DNA of 64,000 nt from Desulfofarcimen acetoxidans DSM 771 (GCF_000024205.1 NC_013216.1:310001-374000); one strand, 5' to 3'. Shown: positions 56,511-64,000, numbered from the stretch's first letter. Program-made: numbers and translations. The notes: generated by a model not told the origin, from the sequence alone.

Positions 56511-57260
56511 ATGCAGATTCAGCAGCGTATTGAAAACTACTGGCAGGGGGCTGCTTCTCGTTACAGCAACAACATTTGGAAGGAAATGAATAGCTTTAAA
56601 AAAGACGCCTGGGCAGCTTTGATTGATGAACATCGATCAGCGGGTGAGTCTCTAAAAGTCTTGGATATCGGTACCGGACCAGGCTTTTTTGCCATGCTAC
56701 TGTCCGGTATGGGCCATACTGTAACCGCCATCGACTGTACCGAAAATATGCTGGTAGAAGCAGGATACAATGTCCAAAAGGTTGGTTTTCATGTGCAATT
56801 TTATAAAATGGATTCTCATGTACTGGATTTTCCCGAGGGTACTTTTGATTTAATTGTATGCAGGAATCTGACCTGGACCTTGAGGGATCCGGTTCAAGCT
56901 TATCGTGAGTGGCACCGGGTGTTAAAGCCTGGTGGGAAGCTTATGGTATTTGATGCCAATTGGCATTTGAGACTGTTTGATCCGGAAATGGACAGACTTT
57001 ACCGGGAGGATAAGGAAAGAGCCAGGCAAATGGGTATACCGGATAGCCATGATCAGAGCAACATGGAGGAAAGTGATAAAATAGCCCGTCAACTCTATCT
57101 CAGCAGCCGCCGGCGCCCCGATTGGGACGAGTCAGCATTGCTGGAAGCAGGCTTTTGCAAACTTATTATTGACGAGGATATCAGCGGCAAAGTATGGGAT
57201 GCGCACGACAGGGTGCTGTACAGGTCAACACCTATGTTCATGCTTGTGGCCGAAAAGTAA
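56511..57260 (+). CDS. Class I SAM-dependent methyltransferase
   Basis: 249 residues. Motif I VLDIGTGPGFFAMLLSGMG (about 48-66), post-I acidic AIDCTENML, motif IV FDLIVCRNLTWTLRDP and the motif VI-like LKPGGKLMVFD. ATG 56511 after GAAAGGAAG. The first gene of a unit with two exporter-fold ABC proteins. It is a separate lineage from the methyltransferase at 27468 by its visible motifs. Substrate unknown. Confidence 0.83.
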   Translation: MQIQQRIENYWQGAASRYSNNIWKEMNSFKKDAWAALIDEHRSAGESLKVLDIGTGPGFFAMLLSGMGHTVTAIDCTENMLVEAGYNVQKVGFHVQFYKMDSHVLDFPEGTFDLIVCRNLTWTLRDPVQAYREWHRVLKPGGKLMVFDANWHLRLFDPEMDRLYREDKERARQMGIPDSHDQSNMEESDKIARQLYLSSRRRPDWDESALLEAGFCKLIIDEDISGKVWDAHDRVLYRSTPMFMLVAEK

Positions 57261-57314
57261 GGCTGGAAAAGTGATCTGTCATATCGTCAGATAAAAAGTG
57301 GAGATGAACGAATA

Positions 57315-59042
57315 ATGAATTTCTATTTGAGAATTTTTTCTCTGCTCAAGGGCTCCTATCTTCACATTGCCTGCAAAATTGCCATGGGGGTGCTTATTAC
57401 CGCTACCTATGTGGGGCAGGCGTTTGCCATAGCCGCCGGTCTAAAAGGCGTGTTTTATAAAAAAAGCCTGGAGGACCTGGGATTTGTTCTTTTATGTATC
57501 GGTTTGTTGGTGCTTTTGCGGGCGTTGCTTCACTGGTTGGACGAGATTTATGCCAAAAGGATAGCCTTTTGGGTGAAAAGCAGACTCAGGGAGCGGTTGT
57601 TCCAGCACGTTATGAACCTGGGACCAGGTTATCAGGAAAACTGCCGCAGCGGCAGCATTCAGGCGTTGCTCACAGACGGGGTGGAGTCTCTGGAACCGTT
57701 GCTGACTGGCTATATCCCCCAACTTTTGGTGGCTTTTTTCGGTTCCGGTCTTATATCGTTATATATTTTCAGTCTGGATCGAGTGGTAGGAATTATCGCG
57801 TTAACCGGCATTATCATAACGGTGTTATTTCCCCAGTTGATGAGCAAATATGTCGGGAAAATCATATTGGAATACTGGCAGTCGCACGCCCGGCTGAATT
57901 CCCAATATATTGATGCCATGCAGGGTATGGCTGCCTTGAAGATGTTTAATGCAGGGAAGAAAAAGGGCCAGGAACTGAGCGAGGAGGCCTGGGGACACTA
58001 TCGTCATTCCATGCAGGGCCTTGGTATTTCTTTGCTGGATTCAGCTGTGGTCAAATGGGCCGCCGCCGCCGGTTCAACGCTGGCTGCCGGTGTTGGGGCA
58101 CTGAGGGTGAGTAATGGCGAGCTGCCTCTGGCTGATCTATTCATCATACTTTTTCTGTCAGTTGAGTGTTTCAGACCTTTAAATGAATTAGTCATGTACT
58201 GGCACAGGAGTTTTCTGGGTATTGCTGCGGTCAGGGGTATATTTGCTATTTTTGATACCAATATAAGCATTCAGGATCAAGAGGATTTTAACGGGGATAA
58301 TAATGTTTGCCCTTACCCGGAGATAGACTTCAAAAATGTCACCTTTTCATATGCAGCAGGGAAAAGGCCGGCGGTGAAAAATGTGTCACTGCGGGTTAAT
58401 CCAGGTGAAACAGTTGCCATAGTGGGTAAATCCGGTTCCGGCAAGTCTACCATGGTGAACCTGCTATTGCGATTTTTTGAGCAGCAGGAAGGCAGTATAC
58501 TGCTTAATGGTCGGGATATCAAGGATTACCCATTGTCTTTTTTGCGCAGTCAGATAGCCGTGGTTTTTCAGGATACCTATCTTTTTTACGGTACTGTTGA
58601 GGATAACTTAAAAATAGCTAAACCAGGCGCAACCAGGGAGGAATTGGAGCAAGCGGCTAAGCTGGCAAATGCCCATGATTTCATAATGAATCTAAAAGAT
58701 GGTTACCGAACACATATAGGGGAGCGAGGGGTTCGTTTGTCCGGGGGGCAGAAGCAAAGATTGTCAATTGCCAGGGCTGTATTAAAAAATGCCCCACTCT
58801 TGATCCTGGATGAGGCAACTTCTAATGTAGACGGGGCAAGTGAAAAAATGATTCAGGAAGCTTTAGACAAACTGGTTCGTAACAGAACTACAATTATTAT
58901 TGCTCACAGGTTGTCCACTATTAAGGGAGCTGACCGCATCATTGTATTGGATGACCATAGGGTGAAAGAGACCGGTACCCACAGTGAACTGCTTGGTTTC
59001 GGGGGAATTTATGCGCAACTGGTTAGGTTGCAGCAAGGCTGA
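57315..59042 (+). CDS. ABC transporter half-molecule, exporter fold (YbtP/IrtA-like layout)
   Basis: 575 residues: six-helix membrane domain (about 1-310) and ATPase domain with Walker [25 protein letters not shown] and LLILDEATSNVD. Paired exporter-fold genes next to metal genes are known as siderophore or metallophore importers (YbtPQ, IrtAB), but lipid, peptide or drug export is equally possible by fold. The partner starts nine bases on. Confidence 0.85.
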   Translation: MNFYLRIFSLLKGSYLHIACKIAMGVLITATYVGQAFAIAAGLKGVFYKKSLEDLGFVLLCIGLLVLLRALLHWLDEIYAKRIAFWVKSRLRERLFQHVMNLGPGYQENCRSGSIQALLTDGVESLEPLLTGYIPQLLVAFFGSGLISLYIFSLDRVVGIIALTGIIITVLFPQLMSKYVGKIILEYWQSHARLNSQYIDAMQGMAALKMFNAGKKKGQELSEEAWGHYRHSMQGLGISLLDSAVVKWAAAAGSTLAAGVGALRVSNGELPLADLFIILFLSVECFRPLNELVMYWHRSFLGIAAVRGIFAIFDTNISIQDQEDFNGDNNVCPYPEIDFKNVTFSYAAGKRPAVKNVSLRVNPGETVAIVGKSGSGKSTMVNLLLRFFEQQEGSILLNGRDIKDYPLSFLRSQIAVVFQDTYLFYGTVEDNLKIAKPGATREELEQAAKLANAHDFIMNLKDGYRTHIGERGVRLSGGQKQRLSIARAVLKNAPLLILDEATSNVDGASEKMIQEALDKLVRNRTTIIIAHRLSTIKGADRIIVLDDHRVKETGTHSELLGFGGIYAQLVRLQQG

Positions 59043-59050
59043 GACGGGGG

Positions 59051-60814
59051 ATGACATTGAATACTATACTGGCAAAACTAAATCTCACAGGTTTTGCAAG
59101 GCTGCTTCTATATCTCCGTCCTTATTGGAAAGGGATGGCTATAGCCATAAGCAGCGGCACCCTGCATCATTTATTTGCCATAGCCGGCGCTACCCTAGCT
59201 GCCTATCTGGTGGGGCTAACTGCCATGGGAGGGGGGAAGGAGCAGATTTTGTCACTTTTGCCCGCGCTGGTTTTACTCATTAGCCTGCGAGTGGTAATGT
59301 ATTTTTCAGATATGTGGTTTGCCCATGAGGTTGCTTTTCGGATTTTGGTGGAGTTCAGGATTAAGATATATCAGTCGGTGGAGCGGGTGTCCCCGGCCTA
59401 TCTGTTGAACCGGCGTTCCGGCGAGCTGGCGTCCACACTCATGGCTGATATTGAAGTATTGGAGTGGTTTTTCGCCCACACTGCGGGGACTTTTCTGGTG
59501 GCGCTGTTGGTTTCCCTGATCACCTTAGGCTTACTGGGGTGCATCAATTGGTTGCTTCCTCTAGTAGTCACTCCCTGGATTATTCTATTGTTCAGCGTAC
59601 CTTTTTGGTTCAGCCGGAAAGCTGACCGGCAGGGTAAGGACACCAGAGAAAAGCTGGCCGATATTAATTGCGAGGCAGTGGACGGAGTGCAGGGGCTGCG
59701 GGAGATTATCTCTTTCAACTATGAGCGGGGTTTTTTAGACAGATTAAGGCTCTACTCGGATCGGTTGGGGCAAAGTCTGTACTTCTACGGCAGGAGACTG
59801 GGTTTTGAGGGGGCGTTGCTAAATATTTTTTCCTCCCTTACAATTATTTGTGTTTTGGGGGTTTCCGCTTATCTGATTGTCAGCGGTCAGATGGATTTTA
59901 GCTGGCTCCCTGTGACCGTAATACTGTCTGCCAATATGCTCACCCCTGTCCTGGAGATATCGTCCATGGCCAGAAATTTCGGGATTATACTGGCGGCAGC
60001 GGAGAGGGTATATACGGTGCTTGAGGCCAAAGAAACAGTGCAGGACGGAGCAGTTAGTTTGCCCGAAGGCACCATAAAGCCTCAAATATGTTTCAACAAT
60101 GTGTCGTTTCGCTACAGGGAAGACCTGCCTAACGTGCTTAATGATATAAGTTTTTCTGTGGGAGAAGGGGAAACGGTAGCTCTGGTGGGCCATTCAGGGG
60201 TAGGCAAGACTACATGTATCAATTTGCTGCAAAGGTTCTGGGATGTGAACAGGGGGCAGATTGCATTTGGAAGTATGGCAATAAAGGAATTGCCTTTGGA
60301 TTACCTGCGCAGTTTGATTACTATGGTGCCTCAAGATATTTATCTTTTCAACACCTCTATTCTGGAAAATATAAAGTTGGGCAAGCAGGGGGCTTCCAGG
60401 GAAGAAGTCAAGGCGGCTGCCAAGGCTGCTTACATACATGATTTTATAGCCGGTTTGCCGGAGGGTTACGATACAATTGCCGGGGAGAGGGGAGTAAAGA
60501 TGTCCGGGGGCCAGAAGCAGAGAATCGCTATTGCCAGAGCAATGCTGAAGAATTCTCCTATATTGATTTTGGACGAAGCACTTTCAAGCCTGGACACGGA
60601 AAACGAAAGATTATTACAGGAATCAATCAAAAATTTGCGCCGGGGACGAACCACCCTTATCGTAGCCCACAGGCTTTCCACCTTTCGTGACGCTGACAAG
60701 TTAGTGGTTTTAAAAAATGGTAAAGTAATTGAAATCGGCAGTCACGCGGAGCTTATGGAAAAAAGAGGATACTATGGTGAATTTGTCTCTTCTCAAGTTG
60801 CTGTTTCCGGATAA
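59051..60814 (+). CDS. ABC transporter half-molecule, exporter fold (YbtQ/IrtB-like layout)
   Basis: 587 residues: membrane domain, then Walker A GHSGVGKTT, MSGGQKQRIAIARAM and ILILDEALSSLD (an L where most have T). Together with the preceding gene it should make a heterodimer. The unit ends here; no strong terminator is visible after the stop. Confidence 0.85.
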   Translation: MTLNTILAKLNLTGFARLLLYLRPYWKGMAIAISSGTLHHLFAIAGATLAAYLVGLTAMGGGKEQILSLLPALVLLISLRVVMYFSDMWFAHEVAFRILVEFRIKIYQSVERVSPAYLLNRRSGELASTLMADIEVLEWFFAHTAGTFLVALLVSLITLGLLGCINWLLPLVVTPWIILLFSVPFWFSRKADRQGKDTREKLADINCEAVDGVQGLREIISFNYERGFLDRLRLYSDRLGQSLYFYGRRLGFEGALLNIFSSLTIICVLGVSAYLIVSGQMDFSWLPVTVILSANMLTPVLEISSMARNFGIILAAAERVYTVLEAKETVQDGAVSLPEGTIKPQICFNNVSFRYREDLPNVLNDISFSVGEGETVALVGHSGVGKTTCINLLQRFWDVNRGQIAFGSMAIKELPLDYLRSLITMVPQDIYLFNTSILENIKLGKQGASREEVKAAAKAAYIHDFIAGLPEGYDTIAGERGVKMSGGQKQRIAIARAMLKNSPILILDEALSSLDTENERLLQESIKNLRRGRTTLIVAHRLSTFRDADKLVVLKNGKVIEIGSHAELMEKRGYYGEFVSSQVAVSG

Positions 60815-61099
60815 GACTTGAAAGCTATTTCCAGGGGAGGTATTCTTTTTATATAACAGCAGGGTCGGCTCCCCAGAGGCATAGTTTTCTATAGTAGATA
60901 ATGTTTTTAATAATGTAGTCATTACTGTTAATCTGATTTTATATTGGTTTTATTTATACTTGATTTTTGGTCCGTTTATAAGTGTTGGAAATCGTCTGTT
61001 ATCTGTATTATATATTCTACAAAATATATTGGGATATCTGGCTGACAGAGTAACCGGAATGCAAAAATAAAACTAATAAACATTTTTATATTGAAATGA
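60815..61099. other. Intergenic region before the peroxiredoxin
   Basis: AT-rich, no ORF with a ribosome site, no repeat recognised; the promoter of the next gene follows at 61100. Confidence 0.5.
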
Positions 61100-61128
61100 T
61101 TGCAAATAAAAACAATGCCTGATATAAT
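61100..61128 (+). promoter_or_regulatory. SigmaA-type promoter of the peroxiredoxin gene
   Basis: TTGCAA (61100-61105), 17 bases, TATAAT (61123-61128). AGGAGG follows at 61161, ahead of ATG 61174. No clear PerR box was seen. Confidence 0.75.
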
Positions 61129-61173
61129 ATTTTAAATAATAAATTGATAAAATTAATTATAGGAGGTATAAAA

Positions 61174-61854
61174 ATGGATAGTATGTCCGAGAGCTTTAGA
61201 ATGCCCTTAATTGGTGACGATGCACCTGTGTTTACGGCAAAAACTACAATGGGGGATATTAACTTCCCTGCTGATTACAAGGGTAAATGGGTTATTTTTT
61301 TTAGTCACCCTGCCGATTTTACTCCTGTATGTACAACTGAATTTATGACCTTTGCAACGATGCAAGAAGAATTAAAAAAACTAAATACTGAGCTTATCGG
61401 TCTCTCAATTGACAGTATTTACGCGCATATAGCTTGGCTTAGGACAATCAAAGATAAGATAGAGTATAAAGGCATGAAAAATGTTGAGGTTCTTTTCCCT
61501 CTTATTGAAGATTTGAAAATGGATGTTGCCAAGAAGTTCGGTATGGTGCAACCAAATGCCTCAACAACACAGGCTGTAAGAGCTGTTTTTATAATTGATC
61601 CTAATTCAAAAGTAAGGGCAATTTTATACTATCCTCTGACAACCGGCAGAAATATGGAGGAAATTAAGCGAATGATTATTGCCATGCAAAAATCTGACAG
61701 TGACGGCGTGGCAACTCCAGCTAACTGGGTGCCCGGAGACGATGTTATTATTCCGCCGCCTGGTTCATGTGGGTCAGCTAAGGAAAGAATGGAATCACAG
61801 GAAGAAGGTAAATATTGTCTTGACTGGTTCATGTGTTTTAGGAAGGAAAAGTAG
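61174..61854 (+). CDS. Peroxiredoxin (AhpC/TSA family, 1-Cys/Prx6-like form)
   Basis: 226 residues. The peroxidatic cysteine is Cys53 in HPADFTPVCTTEF. The long C-terminal domain matches the Prx6-like group of archaea and anaerobes, with three more cysteines near the end (GSCGSAKER, KYCLDWFMCF). It reduces peroxides; the electron donor is not evident. ATG 61174 is chosen by its AGGAGG; the in-frame TTG-type start at 61144 lacks one. Confidence 0.9.
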   Translation: MDSMSESFRMPLIGDDAPVFTAKTTMGDINFPADYKGKWVIFFSHPADFTPVCTTEFMTFATMQEELKKLNTELIGLSIDSIYAHIAWLRTIKDKIEYKGMKNVEVLFPLIEDLKMDVAKKFGMVQPNASTTQAVRAVFIIDPNSKVRAILYYPLTTGRNMEEIKRMIIAMQKSDSDGVATPANWVPGDDVIIPPPGSCGSAKERMESQEEGKYCLDWFMCFRKEK

Positions 61855-61892
61855 AATAAATAGATCTCAATAGAGATCTTATGATACTAAAA

Positions 61893-61923
61893 GTAAAACC
61901 GGGTATAAAAACCCCGGTTTTAC
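61893..61923 (+). terminator. Intrinsic terminator after the peroxiredoxin gene
   Basis: GTAAAACCGGG and CCCGGTTTTAC form a perfect 11-bp stem with a nine-base loop, followed by TTTACTC. A second small perfect hairpin AGATCTC-AATA-GAGATCT lies at 61862-61879. Confidence 0.8.
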
Positions 61924-62044
61924 TTTACTCTTAGGTCAAAACTGTCAGTAAGAAATTCTTACTCTTCGATAGGTGATAAAATATAGTAACTATTCAGGTA
62001 CAAAATGCTGATTTATTGTTATGATCACCCCACTATGGTACCGG

Positions 62045-62290
62045 CTACTTAGCGCTCATACCATTATGCTCGGTTAACTGGCTGCCTATGTTGTCTACTA
62101 CCTGAATTTTTAATTCCAAAGCATTTGTTATTTTTACTAGGTTTTTTAAATTTGGAGAGTGACTTCTGTTTTCTAATCTCGATACTACTTGTTGGGTTAC
62201 TCCTGCTCTATCCGCTACCTCTTGTTGGGAAAGGCCTCTTTGTTTTCTAGCCTTAACTATTTGGGCTATTACCTCTAATTCTGTTTCCAT
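62045..62290 (-). CDS. XRE-family regulator, HigA-like orphan antitoxin
   Basis: 81 residues from ATG 62290, with the helix-turn-helix LSQQEVADRAGVTQQVVSRLENRSHSPNLKNLVKI (about 19-53). The frame stays open upstream to about 62369 and encodes FKSNIDKILKEKSKSDPEFEKDFRE, which resembles the N-terminus of HigA antitoxins, but no ATG, GTG or TTG is found there. Either a non-standard start is used or the 5' end is damaged. No toxin gene is adjacent. Confidence 0.75.
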   Translation of the reverse strand: METELEVIAQIVKARKQRGLSQQEVADRAGVTQQVVSRLENRSHSPNLKNLVKITNALELKIQVVDNIGSQLTEHNGMSAK

Positions 62291-62366
62291 CTCCCTAAAG
62301 TCCTTTTCAAACTCCGGATCACTTTTAGATTTTTCTTTTAGTATTTTATCAATGTTTGACTTAAAT

Positions 62367-62394
62367 AATCATACATCGAATTTGATGTATGATT
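62367..62394. promoter_or_regulatory. Perfect 11-bp palindrome, likely autoregulatory operator
   Basis: AATCATACATC and GATGTATGATT flank a six-base centre just upstream of the HigA-like frame. Antitoxins of this class bind such palindromes in their own promoters. Confidence 0.6.
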
Positions 62395-62559
62395 CAAGTG
62401 TTTTAAGCCTAAATAATTAGTGTTTTTAAAAAGTTACTATATCAATCAAAAACATATGAAGCTAGAAGGGGAGTAAAATTGAAAAAATAATTATTTTGAA
62501 ACTATAAATCATGATAGTGTTTTTTGAATTAAATTTTTACGTGTATGAAATACTATGTC

Positions 62560-62605
62560 TTGACATAAATGCATATAATGTATTATGATAACGATAATCA
62601 TTATC
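62560..62605 (+). promoter_or_regulatory. Promoter with overlapping Fur box
   Basis: TTGACA (62560-62565), 18 bases, TATGAT (62584-62589). GATAACGATAATCATTATC at 62587-62605 matches the classic 19-base Fur consensus at 18 positions and overlaps the -10 box, so bound iron-Fur would block the promoter. The DUF3793 gene starts 115 bases on. The remaining 62395-62559 stretch shows no gene. Confidence 0.85.
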
Positions 62606-62719
62606 AATAATTGTAAGTTGGCTTAAAATCTTAACTTAAGAATAATTGCTGCCCGGGAGAGGTACCAGGGAACAAATGTTTCTAAAATTATTTTTCTTAG
62701 GGAGGAAAAAAATAAACTA

Positions 62720-63328
62720 ATGAATAATTTACTTGTTAGTAAATTTTTAAAAAAAAGAAAAACATGGGATGACAAAAAATACTTGTTTGCTACAATAGCT
62801 TATCATATCGCTCCAACGATATCTAAACAAAAGCCGGCTTCTCTTCTTAATTTCACCAAAGGTATTCGTGATCTTCATGAGTTATGGGAAAAATATAAAC
62901 AGGACTTTATGGATAGTACGAGTTTGGAATGCTATGAAATTCGTAGAACAGAAAATAGTACTTTAGTATTGTTCTATGATTACAATAATTTAACTAAAGT
63001 GTTGTTTCAAAAAAATAACATAGATTTCCTTCAACAATTTGGTTATGGAAAGGAAAAAATATTAAATCAATATTTGGAAACATTAAAAAATCGTTTTGAA
63101 AGATCATGTGCCCATGAAGTTGGTATTTTCCTTGGTATGCCGGTAGAAGATGTAGTCAGTTTTATTGAGTGCAAGGGAAAAGATTATCTATTTTGTAGAT
63201 ATTGGAAAGTATATAATAATCCCAATAAAGCTTTAACTACTTTTAGAGTTTATGATAAAGCAAAATTTAGAGTATTGAATCAAATAATAAATAATATGGA
63301 GCCAAATCTATTACTTAATGTAAGATAA
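62720..63328 (+). CDS. DUF3793-family protein, iron-regulated
   Basis: 202 residues, soluble, function unknown. The family core CAHEVGIFLGMPVEDVVSFIECKGKDYLFCRYWKVYNNPNKA (about 134-174) is clear. GGGAGG precedes ATG 62720. The Fur box in its promoter suggests a role in iron limitation; I recall family members near flavodoxin and iron transport genes. Confidence 0.83.
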   Translation: MNNLLVSKFLKKRKTWDDKKYLFATIAYHIAPTISKQKPASLLNFTKGIRDLHELWEKYKQDFMDSTSLECYEIRRTENSTLVLFYDYNNLTKVLFQKNNIDFLQQFGYGKEKILNQYLETLKNRFERSCAHEVGIFLGMPVEDVVSFIECKGKDYLFCRYWKVYNNPNKALTTFRVYDKAKFRVLNQIINNMEPNLLLNVR

Positions 63329-63342
63329 TAATTTAAAAATTA

Positions 63343-63513
63343 TTGTTAAACAGGGAAGGAATTCTATAAATTATAGAGAATATGTTTATAACAACGACGA
63401 GAAGTCGTTTGCCGCGCATTCGAGGGAAATGTATGATGATTTATTAGAGTTTAATAGGGATATTTCTTACCACGAAGGTATGCCTGTAAAAAGGGTACAT
63501 TTCGTGGTTTTTT
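63343..63513 (+). promoter_or_regulatory. Dual hairpin leader C, upstream of a small ORF and IS end
   Basis: Promoter TTGTTA (63343-63348), 16 bases, TATAAA (63365-63370), with spacer block AACAGGGAAGGAATT as in leader A. Hairpin 1 is AACGAC-GAGAA-GTCGTT (63393-63409; loop GAGAA, an exception to AYGAA). Hairpin 2 is TACC-ACGAA-GGTA (63468-63480). Its ACCACGAA can pair with TTCGTGGT (63501-63508) in a terminator with T5. Between the hairpins it shares GGGAAATG and the TTTAATA stretch with leader A. Confidence 0.72.
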
Positions 63514-63633
63514 GTTTTTTGATCAAATAAGCAGAAAGCCGCTTGAAAGGAGTGAAGCAAGATTAGTTCCCCGAATCGCTGTTGTGGATGGTGTTTTATG
63601 TATTTAAAAGTTTTTGTAAGGAGTGATCTTAAA

Positions 63634-63741
63634 GTGCGATATTTTAGAAATTGCTTACCTATCTTGGCGCTAGCGGGAGTTTACGAATTATTAGAAACAG
63701 ATCCCTTCTATGCCAGCAATCACAAGGCATCGGAGGGATAA
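63634..63741 (+). pseudogene. Short ORF behind leader C, perhaps a gene start cut off by an IS
   Basis: GTG 63634 to TAA 63741, 35 codons, with AAGGAG 10 bases upstream. It reads RYFRNCLPILALAGVYELL, then ends near the IS end. I do not recognise it. It may be the broken 5' end of the gene that leader C once controlled, or chance. Confidence 0.35.
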
Positions 63742-63748
63742 AAGTGTA

Positions 63749-64000
63749 TTACCCACCAAGTGCATACTTCCCTATATCTAAAACCTCTAATAATCTCTTT
63801 TCTTCAGCAGATATTTTCGTTAATGAAAAACACTCCCTGTCCTTTTTTGAATTACCCTTCTTTGGATAAACGGTAATAACCTGTTTAATATCAGATAATC
63901 TTGACAGCATTTTGTTTATACTCATTTTAAGGCCATTTTCATGCAGAACGCGGTTTAACAAACAACAAAGTCTTAAGGCCAGCACGCAATAGAAAGCATG
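63749..64000 (-). mobile_element. IS4/IS1634-type transposase, C-terminal end (partial, runs off window)
   Basis: Minus-strand frame open to the window end (83 residues and stop). HAFYCVLALRLCCLLNRVL and MLSRLSDIKQVITVYPK...LTKISAEEKRLLEVLDI match the C-terminal tail of IS1634-like transposases from memory. The DDE motifs would lie outside the window. No terminal inverted repeat could be fixed on this side. Confidence 0.75.

Noticed and set aside
27274-63513. Canonical ANTAR-target (dual hexaloop) identity of the leaders
   Set aside because: ANTAR sites have six-base loops with A at position 1 and G at position 4; these have five-base AYGAA loops. Only the overall logic is similar.
27274-63513. 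Known nickel-cobalt, molybdenum cofactor, cobalamin or SAM riboswitch
   Set aside because: None of the conserved core sequences I know for these families is present in the leaders; a covariance search would be decisive.
1-64000. CRISPR arrays, tRNA or rRNA genes
   Set aside because: No regularly spaced direct repeats and no tRNA- or rRNA-like sequence were noticed by eye; a tRNAscan and repeat search would settle it.

Overview
The window looks like the chromosome of an anaerobic, spore-forming, Gram-positive bacterium of the Firmicutes, most likely a Peptococcaceae relative (Desulfotomaculum/Pelotomaculum type). The grounds are the gene order of the S10-spc-alpha ribosomal super-operon with an ECF transporter, truA, rplM-rpsI and cwlD behind it, a four-cysteine insertion in EF-Tu, zinc-ribbon versions of S14, S4 and L36, many TTG/GTG starts with strong AGGAGG sites, and anaerobe-type genes (AmmeMemoRadiSam, CooC-like, FmdE-like). 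This placement is inference from gene content; no 16S gene is present.

Layout. (1) 1-21.9 kb, all plus strand: 3' part of fusA, tuf, then rpsJ through rplQ, secY, map, a KOW-domain protein, infA, rpoA, the ECF module ecfA1-ecfA2-ecfT, truA, rplM and rpsI, closed by a strong terminator. adk is missing from its usual place between secY and map. truA has no standard start codon and seems to begin at ATT. (2) 22-27.3 kb: cwlD, a LysE-type exporter, a fused MEMO1-AMMECR1 protein with its radical SAM partner AmrS, and a rhomboid protease. (3) 27.3-60.8 kb: a dense small-molecule and metal transport island. It holds three Opp/Nik-type ABC importers (two of them paralogous, with both ATPases fused in one polypeptide), a Fur-family regulator followed by a ZnuABC-type importer, a YraQ-type permease with its DUF1980 partner and two CobW-type P-loop proteins, a CooC-like ATPase/TrmO/secreted FmdE-domain operon, and a methyltransferase followed by two half-size exporter-fold ABC transporters (YbtPQ/IrtAB-like layout). 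(4) 60.8-64 kb: peroxiredoxin, an orphan HigA-like regulator, a DUF3793 gene behind a near-perfect Fur box, a small ORF and the 3' end of an IS4/IS1634-type transposase that runs off the window.

The most interesting signal is a repeated 5' leader RNA. Six transcription units, five of them in the transport island, start with the same architecture: a hairpin with an AUGAA/ACGAA (once GAGAA) pentaloop near the transcript start, then a second short hairpin of the ACC-AYGAA-GGU type. The ACCAYGAA of the second hairpin is also the 5' arm of a long intrinsic terminator ending in UUCRUGGU-U6. The small hairpin and the terminator therefore exclude each other, and the stems vary by compensating changes while the loop stays. 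This is the layout of a transcription-antitermination switch and I do not recognise it as a named family. Its targets (Opp/Nik importers, two methyltransferases, exporter-fold ABC pair, CooC-TrmO-FmdE) suggest one regulon for uptake or handling of a metal, metallophore or related small molecule. The sequence does not show the ligand or the binding protein.
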